Source: Cycas panzhihuaensis (taxonomy: Eukaryota > Cycadophyta). From it: 64,000 nt of DNA. The notes beneath the pieces were generated by a model. It was not told the origin of the DNA. It searched no databases and worked only from the letters and a program-made list of their open reading frames with translations. Shown in pieces: positions 23,111 through 34,416 of the stretch (position 1 is the first letter of the stretch; every line of letters begins with the position of its first letter). The stretch is from NCBI GenBank assembly GCA_023213395.1, contig CM041465.1:136903741-136967740 (forward strand), in the 5' to 3' direction. The translations under genes were made by a program, and so were the position numbers.

Positions 23111-24133
23111 CTTTAATCAGTTTGTAGATGAAGACAAACTATTTTGTGCATATTAGACATCCAAGGTTGATGAAACTTGGATTATTGATTCTGGAGCTTC
23201 ACAACACATGACTAGAAGTGAAGAACTCCTCACCAACATCAAGGAAGGCAAAGGTCAATCAGTGACCTTTAGGAATAATCAATTTGTAAAAATTTCTGGA
23301 GTAGGCACAATAACTCCATTTTCTTCTTCATCAAATCCTTCCTCCTCATTTCCCGATGGCAATGCCTATTTAATACCTTCAATGGACAAAAACTTACTAT
23401 CTGTTAGCAAGTTGGACAAGCAACATATGAGTGTATTATTCAGAACGGGAAATGTATAATCAGTGACAAAGAAGACCAAGTAGTAGCTGTTGGCTATGAG
23501 GATGAAGGCCTCTACAAGTTGGATGCAAATAATATAACACTTGATTCTGCTTACTCTGGTTCCATTGTCACTCCTTACTTGTCCAAGATGCAACTTTGGC
23601 ATCAACGTCTAGGCCATTTCAACTTAGACAATTAGAGGCAGATGATCAACAAGAACATGGTACATGGGCTTCCTAAGATTTATGGAACAAAATGTCTTTG
23701 CGAAGCGTGCATTATGGGAACTCAGCATCGCTTGCCTTTCCCTAAAGGCAAAGCATGGCGTGCACCACATCCTCTGTAGTTGGTACATTCGGATTTGTGT
23801 GGACCTATGTCCACATCATCTTTTGGAGGAGCTTTGTATTACATCTTTTTCATTGATGACTTTTCTCACAAAGTCTGGGTCTATTTCATCAAACACAAAT
23901 CTGAAGCATTTTCCAAGTTCAAAGAATTCAAGCTTGAAGTGGAAAATGAGTTTGGCCATTCCATCAAAACATTAAGGACAGACAATGGAGGTGAATTTAC
24001 ATCAAATGAATTCACCCAATACTGCAAGGATAACGACATTCGAAGACAACTGACTATACCTCACACTCCTCAACAAAATGGAGTCTCGAGCAGATGAGCA
24101 GAACTTTGGCCAATAAAGCCAAAGCTATGATGC
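23111..24133 (+). pseudogene. Element B protease and integrase core, frameshifted
   Basis: DSGASQHMTRSEEL (catalytic DSG codons at 23187-23195) and GKGQSVTFRNN begin the protease. Pre-integrase LWHQRLGHFNLDN is near 23595 and ends in a TAG at 23633. Integrase core: VHSDLCGPMSTSSFGGALYY (23780 on), RTDNGGEFTSNEF and IPHTPQQNGV, then a frame change at about 24090 that breaks the SERMN motif. The undisturbed site at about 23528-23541 shows the pre-insertion state of small element SM1. Confidence 0.84.
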
Positions 24134-26110
24134 ATGCACAAGGACTCACTCGAGCTTCTTGGTGAAGCATTTCACATACTGCCTATGTGGCCAATCGATC
24201 CTACAACAGTCACCAACATGACAACCGAGGAGGCATGGTCTGGCAAAAAGCCTACTGTCAGCCATTTGAGGACTTTTGGGTGCACTGCTTATATGCACAT
24301 TCCCGATCAACAAAAGAAGAAATTAGAGAAGCATAGTATGAAATGCATCTTTGTAGGATATGCCATTCACAACAAAGCCTACAAGTTGTATGATCCCATA
24401 GGGAAGAAAATGCATCTCTCAAGAGATGTCATCTTTGCTAAAGAATATCACAAGGAGGTGCAAACAGTGTCCATGCAACCTCTCGTTGACAAAGGCAAGA
24501 AGATTGTTGAGGCCTTCCTTCCCTCTCATTCTTTTACACCATGTACATCATCTGCACCTACTGGACTGTCTACTTCAACTGAATTTGCTCCACTTGATCC
24601 AAGTACATCTTCTGTTGACCAACCACTCAGACCAGAAGATCTTGAGGTTCAAGTAACTTCGATTCAAAAGTTACCCAAATGGTATGCACAAACAGTTCAG
24701 GACGATCACATCATTGAAGGAAAACGTCCATCTAAATATCGGCAGCAAACCAATTATGCACTTATGGCTGAAGTGCTTTGTGTTGATGAGCCTTCCACTC
24801 TTGAGGAGGCTTCTAAAAATGAAAATTGGAAGGCTGCCATGGATGAAGAAATCCATTCTATTGAAAAGAATGGTACTTGGAATTTGGTTGAATTGCCTAA
24901 ACACAAACAGGCAATCAGTTGCAAATGGGTCTACAAGACCAAATTCCACTCTGATGGTTTACTTAAACGGCAGAAGGCCCGCCTTGTGGCAAAAGGATTT
25001 AAACAAAAAGAAGGCATAGACTATGAGGAAACTTTTGCACCAGTGACGAACATGAACACCATCAGACTCATCTTGGCCTTAGCTGCTCAATCCAAATGGG
25101 CAGTTTATCAGATGGACATGAAGAGCGCCTTTCTTAATGGCGATTTTCAGGAGGAGGTATATTTGGAGCAACCTCCCGGATACAAGGTACAAGGCAAGGA
25201 GCATTTTGTATATCGCCTAAAAAAGGCGTTATATGGCTTGAAACAAGCTCCAAGGGCATGGTACTCGAAGATCGATGACTACTTCTTGAGACATGGGTTT
25301 CATCGATCTACTTCAGATCCTAATCTGTATATAAAACATGAAAAGAACCATGTAATTTTTGTTGCCTTGTATGTAGATGACTTAGTGATCACTGGTAGTG
25401 ACACTAAGATGATTCATATTCTCCAAGATGACTTGAAGAGAAGTTTCGAGATGACAGATCTTGGGCTTCTCCATTACTTTTTAGGCTTTGAGATATGGCA
25501 TCAGCCAGGCTATATCCTCATCTCCCAAGCGAAATATTCTTGGGACATTTTGCAACGGTTTAGAATGCACGACTGCAAACTAGCGCCTACACCTATGGAG
25601 AATGGATCTAAGCTTACTCTTAATGAGGAAGTTGCACCGGCGGATCCCACACTTTACTGGCAGTTGATTGGGAGTCTCATTTATCTCACCAACACTGGAT
25701 CAGACATTTCATTTGCAGTTGGGATTTGCTCACGTTACATGTCTCAACCCAATCAGATACATTGGAATGCAGCCAAACACATACTTAAGTACATCAAAGG
25801 CACATTGCAGCATGGCCTTGAGTATGCACATAATGAGAACTTCACTCTGGAAGGGTTCTCAGACTTTGATTGGGCAGGTTGCCAAGATAGCAGGAAATCA
25901 ACCTCGGTATACTATTTTTCTCTTGGTTCAGCAGTTGTTTCGTGGAGTTGCAAGAAGCAACCCAATGTTACCTTGTCTTCTACTGAAGCTGAGTACAAAG
26001 CTGCAGTCGGTATGACTGTGAGGCTATCTGCTATGATGATTCACGGGAACTTGGACTTGGCGGGGTCACCCACGGGATACATTGCGACAATCAAAGTGTG
26101 CTCAAGTTAG
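24134..26110 (+). CDS. Element B integrase C-terminus, reverse transcriptase and RNase H (longest intact frame)
   Basis: A 658-residue open frame. Residues about 30-110 are the integrase C-terminal part (HLRTFGCTAYMHIPDQQKKK, LYDPIGKKMHLSRDVIF). Residues 110-215 are a Ser/Thr/Pro-rich linker. From about 235 comes the copia-type RT (RVT_2): [55 protein letters not shown] and the catalytic YVDDLVITGSD (codons near 25370-25400). From about 490 is RNase H: GSLIYLTNTG, SRYMSQPNQIHW, DFDWAGCQDSRKS and SSTEAEYKAA. The last 30 residues are out of phase with the normal RNase H end. The annotated start is only the first ATG in frame; the real protein would be part of a longer Gag-Pol. Although the core is intact, upstream breaks make autonomous activity unlikely. 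Confidence 0.88.
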   Translation: MHKDSLELLGEAFHILPMWPIDPTTVTNMTTEEAWSGKKPTVSHLRTFGCTAYMHIPDQQKKKLEKHSMKCIFVGYAIHNKAYKLYDPIGKKMHLSRDVIFAKEYHKEVQTVSMQPLVDKGKKIVEAFLPSHSFTPCTSSAPTGLSTSTEFAPLDPSTSSVDQPLRPEDLEVQVTSIQKLPKWYAQTVQDDHIIEGKRPSKYRQQTNYALMAEVLCVDEPSTLEEASKNENWKAAMDEEIHSIEKNGTWNLVELPKHKQAISCKWVYKTKFHSDGLLKRQKARLVAKGFKQKEGIDYEETFAPVTNMNTIRLILALAAQSKWAVYQMDMKSAFLNGDFQEEVYLEQPPGYKVQGKEHFVYRLKKALYGLKQAPRAWYSKIDDYFLRHGFHRSTSDPNLYIKHEKNHVIFVALYVDDLVITGSDTKMIHILQDDLKRSFEMTDLGLLHYFLGFEIWHQPGYILISQAKYSWDILQRFRMHDCKLAPTPMENGSKLTLNEEVAPADPTLYWQLIGSLIYLTNTGSDISFAVGICSRYMSQPNQIHWNAAKHILKYIKGTLQHGLEYAHNENFTLEGFSDFDWAGCQDSRKSTSVYYFSLGSAVVSWSCKKQPNVTLSSTEAEYKAAVGMTVRLSAMMIHGNLDLAGSPTGYIATIKVCSS

Positions 26111-26320
26111 CTAAGAATCCAGTCTTCCGTGTGTGGACAAAACACATCAAGGTTCACCATCACTTCATCAGAGAGCATGTGCAGAATGGTGAGATCAACC
26201 TCTAAATGCAGACGTTCGGAGGAGCGGGCGGTGAACATCTTTACCAAGCCTCTTGGTAGAAAAGTTTGTAAAATTCGAGAGATGGTCTTGGTGTCGACTT
26301 AACATTGTAAGCGATGGGGG
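26111..26320 (+). pseudogene. Element B RNase H end and polypurine tract
   Basis: Remnants of the RNase H C-terminus (KTHIKVHHHFIREHVQNGEI in the shifted frame) and ITKPLG-like sequence lead to a G-rich tract (GCGATGGGGG) just before the LTR. Confidence 0.75.
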
Positions 26321-26874
26321 TGTTAAACCTTATGTTTACATGTTAAGATATTGTACTTTAATTTTCATGTAATATGTGTACTTTTTACTTTAGGGGTGAC
26401 TTATCAGTTAAGTGATAAAGTGCACACCCACATTCTTTCTAGTGACACAAGGTTGTCACTAAAGGGTCAAATGGACCCTCATGCATTTTTGGTCACATGA
26501 GAGCCCAAAAGGACACATGTCCAACATGCAAGGCATGTATCTTGGATGTTTGACACTTGTCAAACATCCAAGGCCTTAAGTCTCTCATCTCACTCTATAT
26601 AATGAGACCTCTTCTCATTGTCTTATAAGAGAGTTGGTGTTGTATTGTTATGCTGTCAGTTTGCTAATCAAACTGTTCATTCTTTGGAGGTTGGGCCAAT
26701 TCCAACTCCACATATTGGGTATCATTTTCTCTTGCTCCTTCATTTATGTTTTGTCTCTTTGCTTTCTCTTTACCTTGAGAATATTATACTTGTTAGTGTT
26801 TTATGCTTCTAGAACTAGAGTGATCCTAGTTTCTAGATCTTGGGACTGTTGAGGCCATCTAGCATCTTTTCACA
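26321..26874 (+). repeat. Element B 3' LTR
   Basis: Starts TGTTAAACCTTATG, ends TCTTTTCACA. U3 holds the palindrome around CTTAAG (with one change, TATCAGTTAAGTGATA), and the perfect stem CTTGGATGTTTGACA-CT-TGTCAAACATCCAAG (26541-26572), 24 bp before the TATA box TATATAAT (26596-26603). Followed by AAAAC, the expected position of the TSD. Confidence 0.9.
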
Positions 26875-27079
26875 AAAACCCTCTATAAATATGTTACAAT
26901 CAGTTCGGGACTAGGGCAACATCTAATGCATGTTTGCCACTTGTCATCAAATAAGAGAAGAGGGGAATGATACATGACCCTCAACATTACATTACAAAAG
27001 TGAATTAAATGTCCTACATAAAACATTACCTTTAACAACATTTTCTTCTTGTTGTCCTAATGTATCTCCTTCACAACCT
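26875..27079. other. Spacer without recognisable gene
   Basis: About 200 bp between elements B and D, AT-rich, no repeat or reading frame recognised. Possibly old flanking DNA. Confidence 0.6.
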
Positions 27080-27489
27080 TTAACAACCTTATGTTTACAT
27101 GTTAAGATTATGTGCTTTATTTTTCATGTAATATTTGTACTTTTGTACTTTAGGGGTGACTTATCACTTAAGTGATAAAGTGCACACCCACATTCTTTCT
27201 AGTGACACAACGTTGTCACTAAAGGGTCAAATGGACCCCCATGCACTTTTGCTCACATGAGAGCCCAAAAGGACACATGTCCTACATGCAAGGCATGTAT
27301 CTTAGATGTTTGACACTTGTCAAACATCCAAGGCCTTAGGTCTCTCATTTCACTCTATATAATGAGATCTCTTCTCATTGTCTCATAAGAGAGTTGGAGC
27401 TGTATTGTTATGCTGTCAGTTTGCTAGTCAAACTGTTTATTCATTTGGAGGTTGGACCAATTCCAACCCCACACATTTGGTATCAGAGC
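27080..27489 (+). repeat. Element D 5' LTR, truncated at the PBS
   Basis: U3 and R match the 3' LTR (33882-34416), including a stem with one change (CTTAGATGTTTGACA) and TATATAATGAGA. At CACATTTGGTATCA (27473-27486) the sequence passes straight into GAGCAAGAGGAGAC, i.e. the PBS. In the 3' LTR the same CACATTTGGTATCA is followed by TTCTCTTGC and ~130 bp more LTR. Confidence 0.88.
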
Positions 27490-29698
27490 AAGAGGAGACT
27501 AGTTCCCTCTGTTCTATTTGTAGCTGCTCAAGAAGATTCAAAGAAGGTCTACAAACCCTTGGTGACGACCTTCGCTCTCCGAAGGCGATCCAAGGTTTGT
27601 TTAAAGACCATTTCTTGCAAGTTCAAGCTGCTGGAGTAACTTTTAAAGGCTTGAGCATTCTATATTCAAATCTGAATTTTTTTTTTCGGATCACCTTCAT
27701 TGTTTTGAGTAAAAGTACTCATGTTTTTTCACTAAAAATAAAAAATTTTAAGCTAATTCTTCTTATAGTTCAGGTGCTAGCATATTATGCAGTTTTCTGA
27801 AGCTCATTGATGAAGAGTATTTCAAGCTATTAATCTTTTGCAGGCTGTGGACTATTTTTGGGCCACTTTCAGCTCCCAAACTCCACTAAGGAATTCCAAA
27901 TCCTTAGTTCTGTTTGTATTTAGCTTGTTTTTTGCTAGAAATTAGCTCTCAAGCTCAGATTTGTAATCTGCAACTGTTATGAGATGTTTCTTAGCAGAGC
28001 TGAGTCATTCTTTCAACATTTCCAGTGATTTCTACCTCTGAAGTTGAGGTTTCTCTGTGTTTTCTCTCACAAATAACTGGTTGTCCAAGTTCTCACCCTA
28101 CATGCAGCTGTAACAAAGTCCAAAGAAGGAGCTCAGTGAGTTCTTGAAGGGTTTCAAACCCTAGACAGTTGTACAACTGCTATTCTTTCCCAGTGACAGG
28201 GGCGCCCTCTGATTGGCTCTGTTGGTCCATTCTCTCTCAATGAGCATTTTTAGTTTGTGAAACTTCATAGGGAGTACTGTACGGGTACTACGACCCTTCA
28301 CCTAAAGTCTCGTCTCAATCCGAGTCTTCTGCAAGTGGTACGATCCAAATGATCATTTCCATGGGCGCGCGGACAACGACGACTCATTTTCATTAGCATT
28401 TCATAGCACACATTGAAAGTGCTTACATATACTACTTAAATCGATCAGAACGTTGTCCTCTTCTCAGATCTGATGGCAGTTTGTGGATTCTGGCGTTAAT
28501 CTATGAGAAAAATCGATTCTTATCACTGTTTTTTCGGTGCGCAGGTCGCCGTTTTTTCAGAAATTCGAAGACTCAAAAATACTCTTGTTTAAGCAATTTC
28601 AAGGGCTCCTTGCGTGGTGTCCTTATTGCTCAAGTTGCAAAAGAAATTCAAATTTCAGCTTCTGTTTTTTGGCTTATTAAGCTTCTTTAACACTTAATTA
28701 ATGTTGCATAAGTGTTAATTGGCTTAGGTGAAGTGATTCTAAGTGTTTGCATATTGTAAAAGTGATATTTAGCACTATTTTCAAACACTTTCTTAAGGCA
28801 CCTTGCATGGTGACCTATTGCCCTTAGTCACAAAAAGGGCTCAAAAAATACTTTGTACTTAATAAAATCACTTCATTTTTTATCGTTCGGACTATTTTAA
28901 AGTCCCAACACTTGGTGCTTGGTGTCCTATTTTGCAAGTGGTTCTTTTACCTTCACTTTTGAGTATTAAAAGGAACCCATTTGTATCTTCATCACAAAGT
29001 TTTATTTTGTTTCATTGAGTACTTAAGCACATTTTCAAAGTACTTTTTTGCAAAACTCATTGTAATCAAGCATCTATTTTTTACTTGGATCTACATAAGC
29101 ACTACACCTCTTTAAGTGCTCATTGTAACAACACTATAAGTGTTCATATTGATGTACTAAAATTGCTTCTTTTTTGAAGCCACTTTTTCATTGTAAAGCT
29201 TAATCAAGCATTTTCATAAGTACATCATCTAAGTAAAAATAAATCTAAGTTCACTTTAACCTTCTAAAAAGTGACTTAAAATCTTGTCGGAGAGGCCCGA
29301 AAAAGGTTCAAACCTTGCATCTGAAATAACCTTAAGCTTGATGCATTCCCTAGGGGACCAACCGACCGTCTGCAATGCTACGACAATTAAGGTTGCTTGA
29401 GGGAAAGGAGGTTCGAAAAGGGTGTTATTGGGTACATGAATCCTAGGGAAAGCATGGTACGTCCATGCAGATCAACCCTACCTGCCTTGTCCTAGATTTA
29501 ACTTGGTCAACTGTTGGATCTCCTTTATAGATTAGGGTTGGACCAACTCCATAGCCTAGTTCTCCACCCCTCATCATTCCATTCAGTTGTTGGATCTTCT
29601 AGTAAGATCGAGGCTGGTTTCGTTAGAAGGTGGAACTTAAGTGACGAAAGCTTTGAGTTTCCAAGTTATCTACTAGCCTCAAGCCTTACAACTAAAAC
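27490..29698 (+). other. Element D leader
   Basis: About 2.2 kb without a supportable gene. It contains leader blocks shared with B: GGGCTCCTTGCGTGGTGTCC at 28602-28621, the hairpin motif GGCACCTTGCATGGTGACC at 28797-28815, and the CCCTAGGGGACC block near 29348. The frames at 27378-27800 and 28481-28690 have no recognisable homology. Confidence 0.72.
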
Positions 29699-30660
29699 AT
29701 GGCTGCTATTAACATGCTAAATGCATGCACCATTCGATTAACAGGTCAAGATAACTATCAAGAATGGAAGAGAATCACTCAGAATCTGTTGATCATGAAT
29801 GAATTTTGGGGTTATGTTTCTGGAAGGCTACCCCAACCTGTACCTGTTGTCAATGGCAATGTAACTGTGCAACTTGATGATGCTTTTGTCACTGCTTGGG
29901 AAGCCAAAGATGAAATCGCTTTGGCATTCCTTCATATGATTGTTGATGTACATGTGGATCAAAACATTGTGTGTGCAAAAACTTCTAAGGAAGCTTGGGA
30001 CATTTTGTCCTCATTATATGAAAGGCGAGATGAAACTCATATTTTAATGGTAAAAGCCAAGTTGTATTTTGTAAAGTTTGTCAAGCCTATGTTGATTTTT
30101 CTTTCCTCCATTAAGGAGGTATGTAATGAGTTGAATACACTAGGTGGTCCAGCAACAAGAGATGAACTGATCACATTTATCACCAAAGCTTTGCCAAAGG
30201 ACTACAATGGCTTTATATCATCTACCACAAGAGATGGTTCTCTCAAAAGAATGTCATTCAATGAATTTGAAAGTTTATTACTTCAAGAAGAACAAATCTA
30301 CACCAAGGATAATGAAGAGGAACCATCTACATTAGGTGCATTCACGGCCAAATCAAAGGCCAAGTAGAACCCCAAACCTGCACTCTCCAAACAGTTTGGG
30401 AACATGAACATTGGTTCTTCAAAGACCAATGTTGTATGTCATTATTGTGGCAAACCTGGCCACATAGCACCTGATTGTCGAAAGAAGCAAGCAGATCTAC
30501 GTCAACAACAACATCAACTACGTCAACTAAATCAGCGACAGCAGCAGCCACGCTAGCAATACCAACAAAGATTCTAGCAACAGCAACCCCCTCGACCAAA
30601 TCGAGGTGCCTATCGAGGAGGTCAAAGAGGAAGGGGGGGTTTTAGAGGTGGCAATCAACA
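29699..30660 (+). pseudogene. Element D gag with zinc knuckle
   Basis: Start at 29699 (MAAINMLNACTIRLTGQDN). The frame is open for 222 residues through the whole UBN2 domain, then TAG at 30365 (a Gln codon in other copies). Read through, the same frame continues with LSKQFGNMNIGSSKTNVV and an intact knuckle CHYCGKPGHIAPDC (CX2CX4HX4C), then a Gln/Arg-rich tail with a second TAG at 30554. Apart from single-base stops this is the best preserved gag here. Confidence 0.87.
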
Positions 30661-32153
30661 CCTCTTCAATCAGTTTGCAGATGAAGACAAACTGTTTTGT
30701 GCATATCAAACATCCAAGGCTGATGAAACTTAGATTATTGATTCTGGAGCTTCACAACACATGACTGAGAGTGAAGAACTCCTTACTGACATCAAGGAAG
30801 GTAAAGGTCAATCAGTGACCTTTGGCAACAATCAATCTGTTAAGATTTCTGGAATAGGCACAATAGCTCCATTTCACTCTTCTTCAAATCCTTCCTCTTC
30901 ATTTCCCGATGGCAATGCCTACTTCATACCTTTCATGGACAAGAACTTACTATTTGTTAGCATGTTGGACAAGCAACATATGAGCGTCTTGTTCAGAAAT
31001 GGGAAATGTATAATCAGTGACAAAGATGACCAAGTAGTAGCTATTGGATATGAGGATCAAGGCCTCTACAAATTGAATGCAAATAATATAACACTTGATT
31101 ACGCTTTACGGTTCAATTGTCACTCCATACTTGTCCAAGATGCAACTTTGGCATCAACGTTTAGGCCATTTGAGCTTAGACAATTTAAGGCAGATGATCA
31201 ACAAGAATATGGTACATGGGCTTCCAAAGATCTATGGCACAAAATGTCTTTGTGAAGCGTGCATAATAGGGACTCAGCATCGCTTGCCTTTCCCTAAAGG
31301 CAAAGCATGGCGTGCATCACATTCTTTGCAGTTGGTACACTTAGATTTGTGTGACCTATGTCCACCGCATCTTTTGAAGGAGCTTTGTACTACTTCTCTT
31401 TCATTGATGACTTTTCTCATAAAGTCTGGGTCTACTTCATCAAGCACAAGTCTGAAGCATTTTCCAAATTCAAAGAATTCAAGTTTGAAGTAGAAAACGA
31501 GTCTGGCCACTCTATCAAAACATTAAGGACAGATAATGGAGGTGAATTTACTTCAAATGAATTCACCCAATACTGGAAGGATAATGGCATTCGAAGACAA
31601 CTGACTATTCCTCACACTCCTCAACAAAATGGAGTCTCCGAACGAATGAACAGAACTTTGGCTAATAAAGCCAAAGTAATGATGCATGCACAAGGACTCA
31701 CTCGAGCTTACTGGGCAGAGGCATTTCACACAGCTGCCTATGTGGCCAATCGCAGTCCAACTACAGCAGTCACCGATATGACACCCGAGGAGGCATGGTC
31801 TGGCAAAAAGCCAACTGTCAGCCATTTGAGGACTTTTAGGTGCACTGCTTATATGCACATTCCCGATCAGCAAAGGACAAAATTAGACAAGCATAGTCTA
31901 AAATGCATCTTTGTAGGATATGCCATTCATAGCAAAGCCTACAAGTTGTATGATCCCATTGGGAAGAAAATGCATCTCTCAAGAGATGTCATCTTTGCTG
32001 AAGAAGATCATAAGGAGTTGCAAACAACATCCATGCAACCTCCCATTGACAAAGGCAAGAAGATTGTTGAGGCCTTCCTTCCCTCTCAATCTTCTACTCC
32101 ATGTACATCATCTCGCACTCTTGTCTACATCAATCGATTTTGCTCCACTTGAT
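30661..32153 (+). pseudogene. Element D protease and integrase
   Basis: Protease with IIDSGASQHMTESEEL preceded by a TAG at 30731 (normally Trp), then GKGQSVTFGNNQSVKISGIG and MLDKQHMSVLFRNGK. A frame change in the pre-integrase (near 31110) leads to LWHQRLGHLSLDNLRQM and CLCEACIIGTQH. The integrase core is from 31358: SFIDDFSHKVWVYFIKH, RTDNGGEFTSNEF, TPQQNGVSERMNRTL, RAYWAEAFHTAAYVANR and MHLSRDVIFAEED. The first catalytic Asp region is in the other frame (LVHLDLCD). Frame lost again at about 32120. Confidence 0.86.
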
Positions 32154-33881
32154 CCTAGCACATCTTACATTGATCAACCACTTAGACCGAGAAGATCTTG
32201 AGGTTCAAGTCACTTCAATTCAAAAGTTACCAAAATGGTACACTCAAAGCGATGCAGACGACCACATCATTGAAGGAAAACGTCCATCAAAATACGGTGC
32301 GGAGACCAATTATGCACTTATGGTCAAGTGCTATGTGTTGATGAGCCTTCCACTTTTGAGGAGGCTTCTAAAAATGAAAATTGGAAGGCTGCCATGGATG
32401 AAGAAATCCATTCTATTGAAAAAAATGGTACTTGGGATTTGGTTGAATTGCCTAAACACATACAGGCAATCAGTTGCAAATGGGTCTACAAGACCAAATT
32501 CCATTCTGATGGTTCACTTAAGTGGCAGAAGGCCCACCTTGTAGCAAAAGGATTCAAACGAAAGGAAGGCATAGACTATGAGGAAACTTTTGCACCAGTG
32601 GCAAATATGAATACCATCAGACTCGTCTTGGCCTTAGCTGCTCAATGCAAATGGTCAGTCTATCAGATGGACATGAAGAGTGCATTTCTTAATGGCGATC
32701 TTCAGGAGGAGGTATACTGGGAGCAACCTCTCGGTTACAAAGTACAAGGCAAGGAGCATTTTGTATGTCGCCTAAAAAAGGCGTTATATGGCTTGAAACA
32801 AGCTCCAAGAGCATGGTACTCAAAGATCGATGATTATTTCTTGAGACATGGGTTTGATCGATCTACTTCACATCCTAACCTATATATCAAACATGAAAAG
32901 AACCATGCCATTTTTATTGCCTTGTATGTAGATGACTTAGTGATCACTGGCAATGACACTAAGATGATAAACATTCTCCAGGATGACTTAAAGGGAAGTT
33001 TCGAGATGACAGATCTTAGACTTCTCCATTATTTCTTAGGCTTTGAGATATGGCAACATCCAGGCTATATCTTCATCTCCCAAGCGAAATATTCTTGGGA
33101 CATTTTGCAGCAGTTCAGAATGCACGACTGCAAATCAACGCCTACACCAATGGAGAATGGATCTAAGCTTACTCTCAATGAGGAAGCTGCACCTACAGAT
33201 CCCACACTTTACCGGTAGTTGATTGGGAGTCTCATTTATCTTACCAACACTCGACCGGATATTTCATTTGCAGTTGGGATTTGTTCACGAGACATGTCTC
33301 AACCCAATCAGAAACACTGGAATGCAACTAAACACATACTTAAATACATCCAAGGCACATTACAGCATGGCCTTGAGTATGCGCATAATGAGAACTTCAC
33401 TCTGGAAGGGTTCTCAGATTCTAATTGGGCAGGTTGCCAAGATAGCAGGAAATCTACCTCGGGATACTGTTTTTCCCTTGGTTCAGCAGTTGTTTCGTGG
33501 AGTTGCAAGAAGCAACCCAATGTTACCTTGTCCTCCACCAAGGCAGTACAAAGTCGTAGTCGGCAGCTTGTGAAACTATCGCTCGGCCAGATTCTTGGGG
33601 AACTTGGACTTGAGCAGGGTCACCCCACCAGGATACATTGCGACAATCAAAGTGTGCTCAAGTTAACTAAGAATCCAGTCTTTCATGCGCGGACAAAACA
33701 CATCGAAGTTCACTGTCACTTCATCAGAGAGCATGTTCAGAATGGTTAGATCAACCTCCAGTACAGACCTACAGAGGAGTAGACAACAGATATCTTTACC
33801 AAGCCTCTTGGTAGAGAAAAGTTTATAAAATTCAGAGATGGTCTTGGCGTCCGATTTAACATTGTAAACAGTAAGGGGGGG
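32154..33881 (+). pseudogene. Element D reverse transcriptase, RNase H and PPT
   Basis: The main frame 32328-33218 has [56 protein letters not shown] and YVDDLVITGNDTK with catalytic Asp pair intact, and ends at a TAG (33217, normally the CAG of YRQLIGS). RNase H continues from 33219: GSLIYLTNTRPDISFAVGI, SNWAGCQDSRKSTSGYCF (first catalytic Asp changed to Asn: SDSDW to SDSNW), then a frame change in the STEAEYKA motif and CDNQSVLKLTKNPVFHARTK. The PPT AAGGGGGGG ends at 33881. Confidence 0.87.
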
Positions 33882-34416
33882 TGTTAAACCTTATGTTTAC
33901 ATGTTAAGATTATGTACTTTATTTTTCATGTAATATTTGTACTTTTGTACTTTAGGGGTGACTTATCACTTAAGTGATAAAGTGCACACCCACATTCTTT
34001 CTAGTGACACAAAGTTGTCATTAAAGGGTCAAATGGACCCCCATGCACTTTTGCTCATATGAGAGCCCAAAAGGACACATGTCCTACATGCAAGGCATGT
34101 ATCTTGGATGTTTGACACTTGTCAAACATCCAAGGCCTTAGGTCTCTCATTTCGCTCTATATAATGAGACCTCTACTCATTGTCTCATAAGAGAGTTGGA
34201 GCTGTATTGTTATGCTGTCAGTTTGTTAATCAAACTGTTTATTCATTTGGAGGTTGGACCAATTTCAACCCCACACATTTGGTATCATTCTCTTGCTCTT
34301 TCATTTTCATGCTTTGTTTTGCTTATGCTTTTCATCTTAAGAGTATCATACTTGTTAGCATTTGTTGCTTTCTAGAACTAGAGTGAACCTAGCTTCTAGA
34401 TCTTGGGATTGTGAGG
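33882..34416 (+). repeat. Element D 3' LTR
   Basis: Starts TGTTAAACCTTATG. Contains the CTTAAG palindrome, the perfect stem CTTGGATGTTTGACA-CT-TGTCAAACATCCAAG and CTATATAATGAGACC. The last ~30 bp of the subfamily consensus are missing or changed. Confidence 0.87.

Larger units (their letters stand above)
20314..26874 (+). mobile_element. Element B: Ty1/copia retrotransposon (leader to 3' LTR; 5' LTR not in window)
   Basis: A leader at 20314-22135 ends in the conserved gag start, followed by gag-pol and a 554-bp 3' LTR (26321-26874). No LTR or PBS precedes the leader. Element A's 5' LTR abuts it instead, so A most likely inserted into B's leader, leaving the B 5' LTR beyond the left edge. The candidate A TSD on this side is GGCCG (20314-20318). 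The nesting order would then be B, A, C1, C2 from oldest to youngest. Confidence 0.8.
27080..34416 (+). mobile_element. Element D: Ty1/copia retrotransposon of the same subfamily as B
   Basis: A shortened 5' LTR (about 27080-27475), PBS, leader, gag, pol, PPT and 3' LTR (33882 to about 34416) are all present in order. The 5' LTR lacks its last ~130 bp because it is joined directly to the PBS (see findings). The extreme LTR ends are eroded: the 5' end reads TTTAACAACC instead of TGTTAAACC, and the 3' end stops after TGTGAGGACACA. I could not find a TSD. Confidence 0.88.

Noticed and set aside
26541-26572. Repeated palindromes in the LTRs as a CRISPR array
   Set aside because: They occur once or twice per LTR at fixed positions upstream of a TATA box in a plant genome, with no regular spacers.
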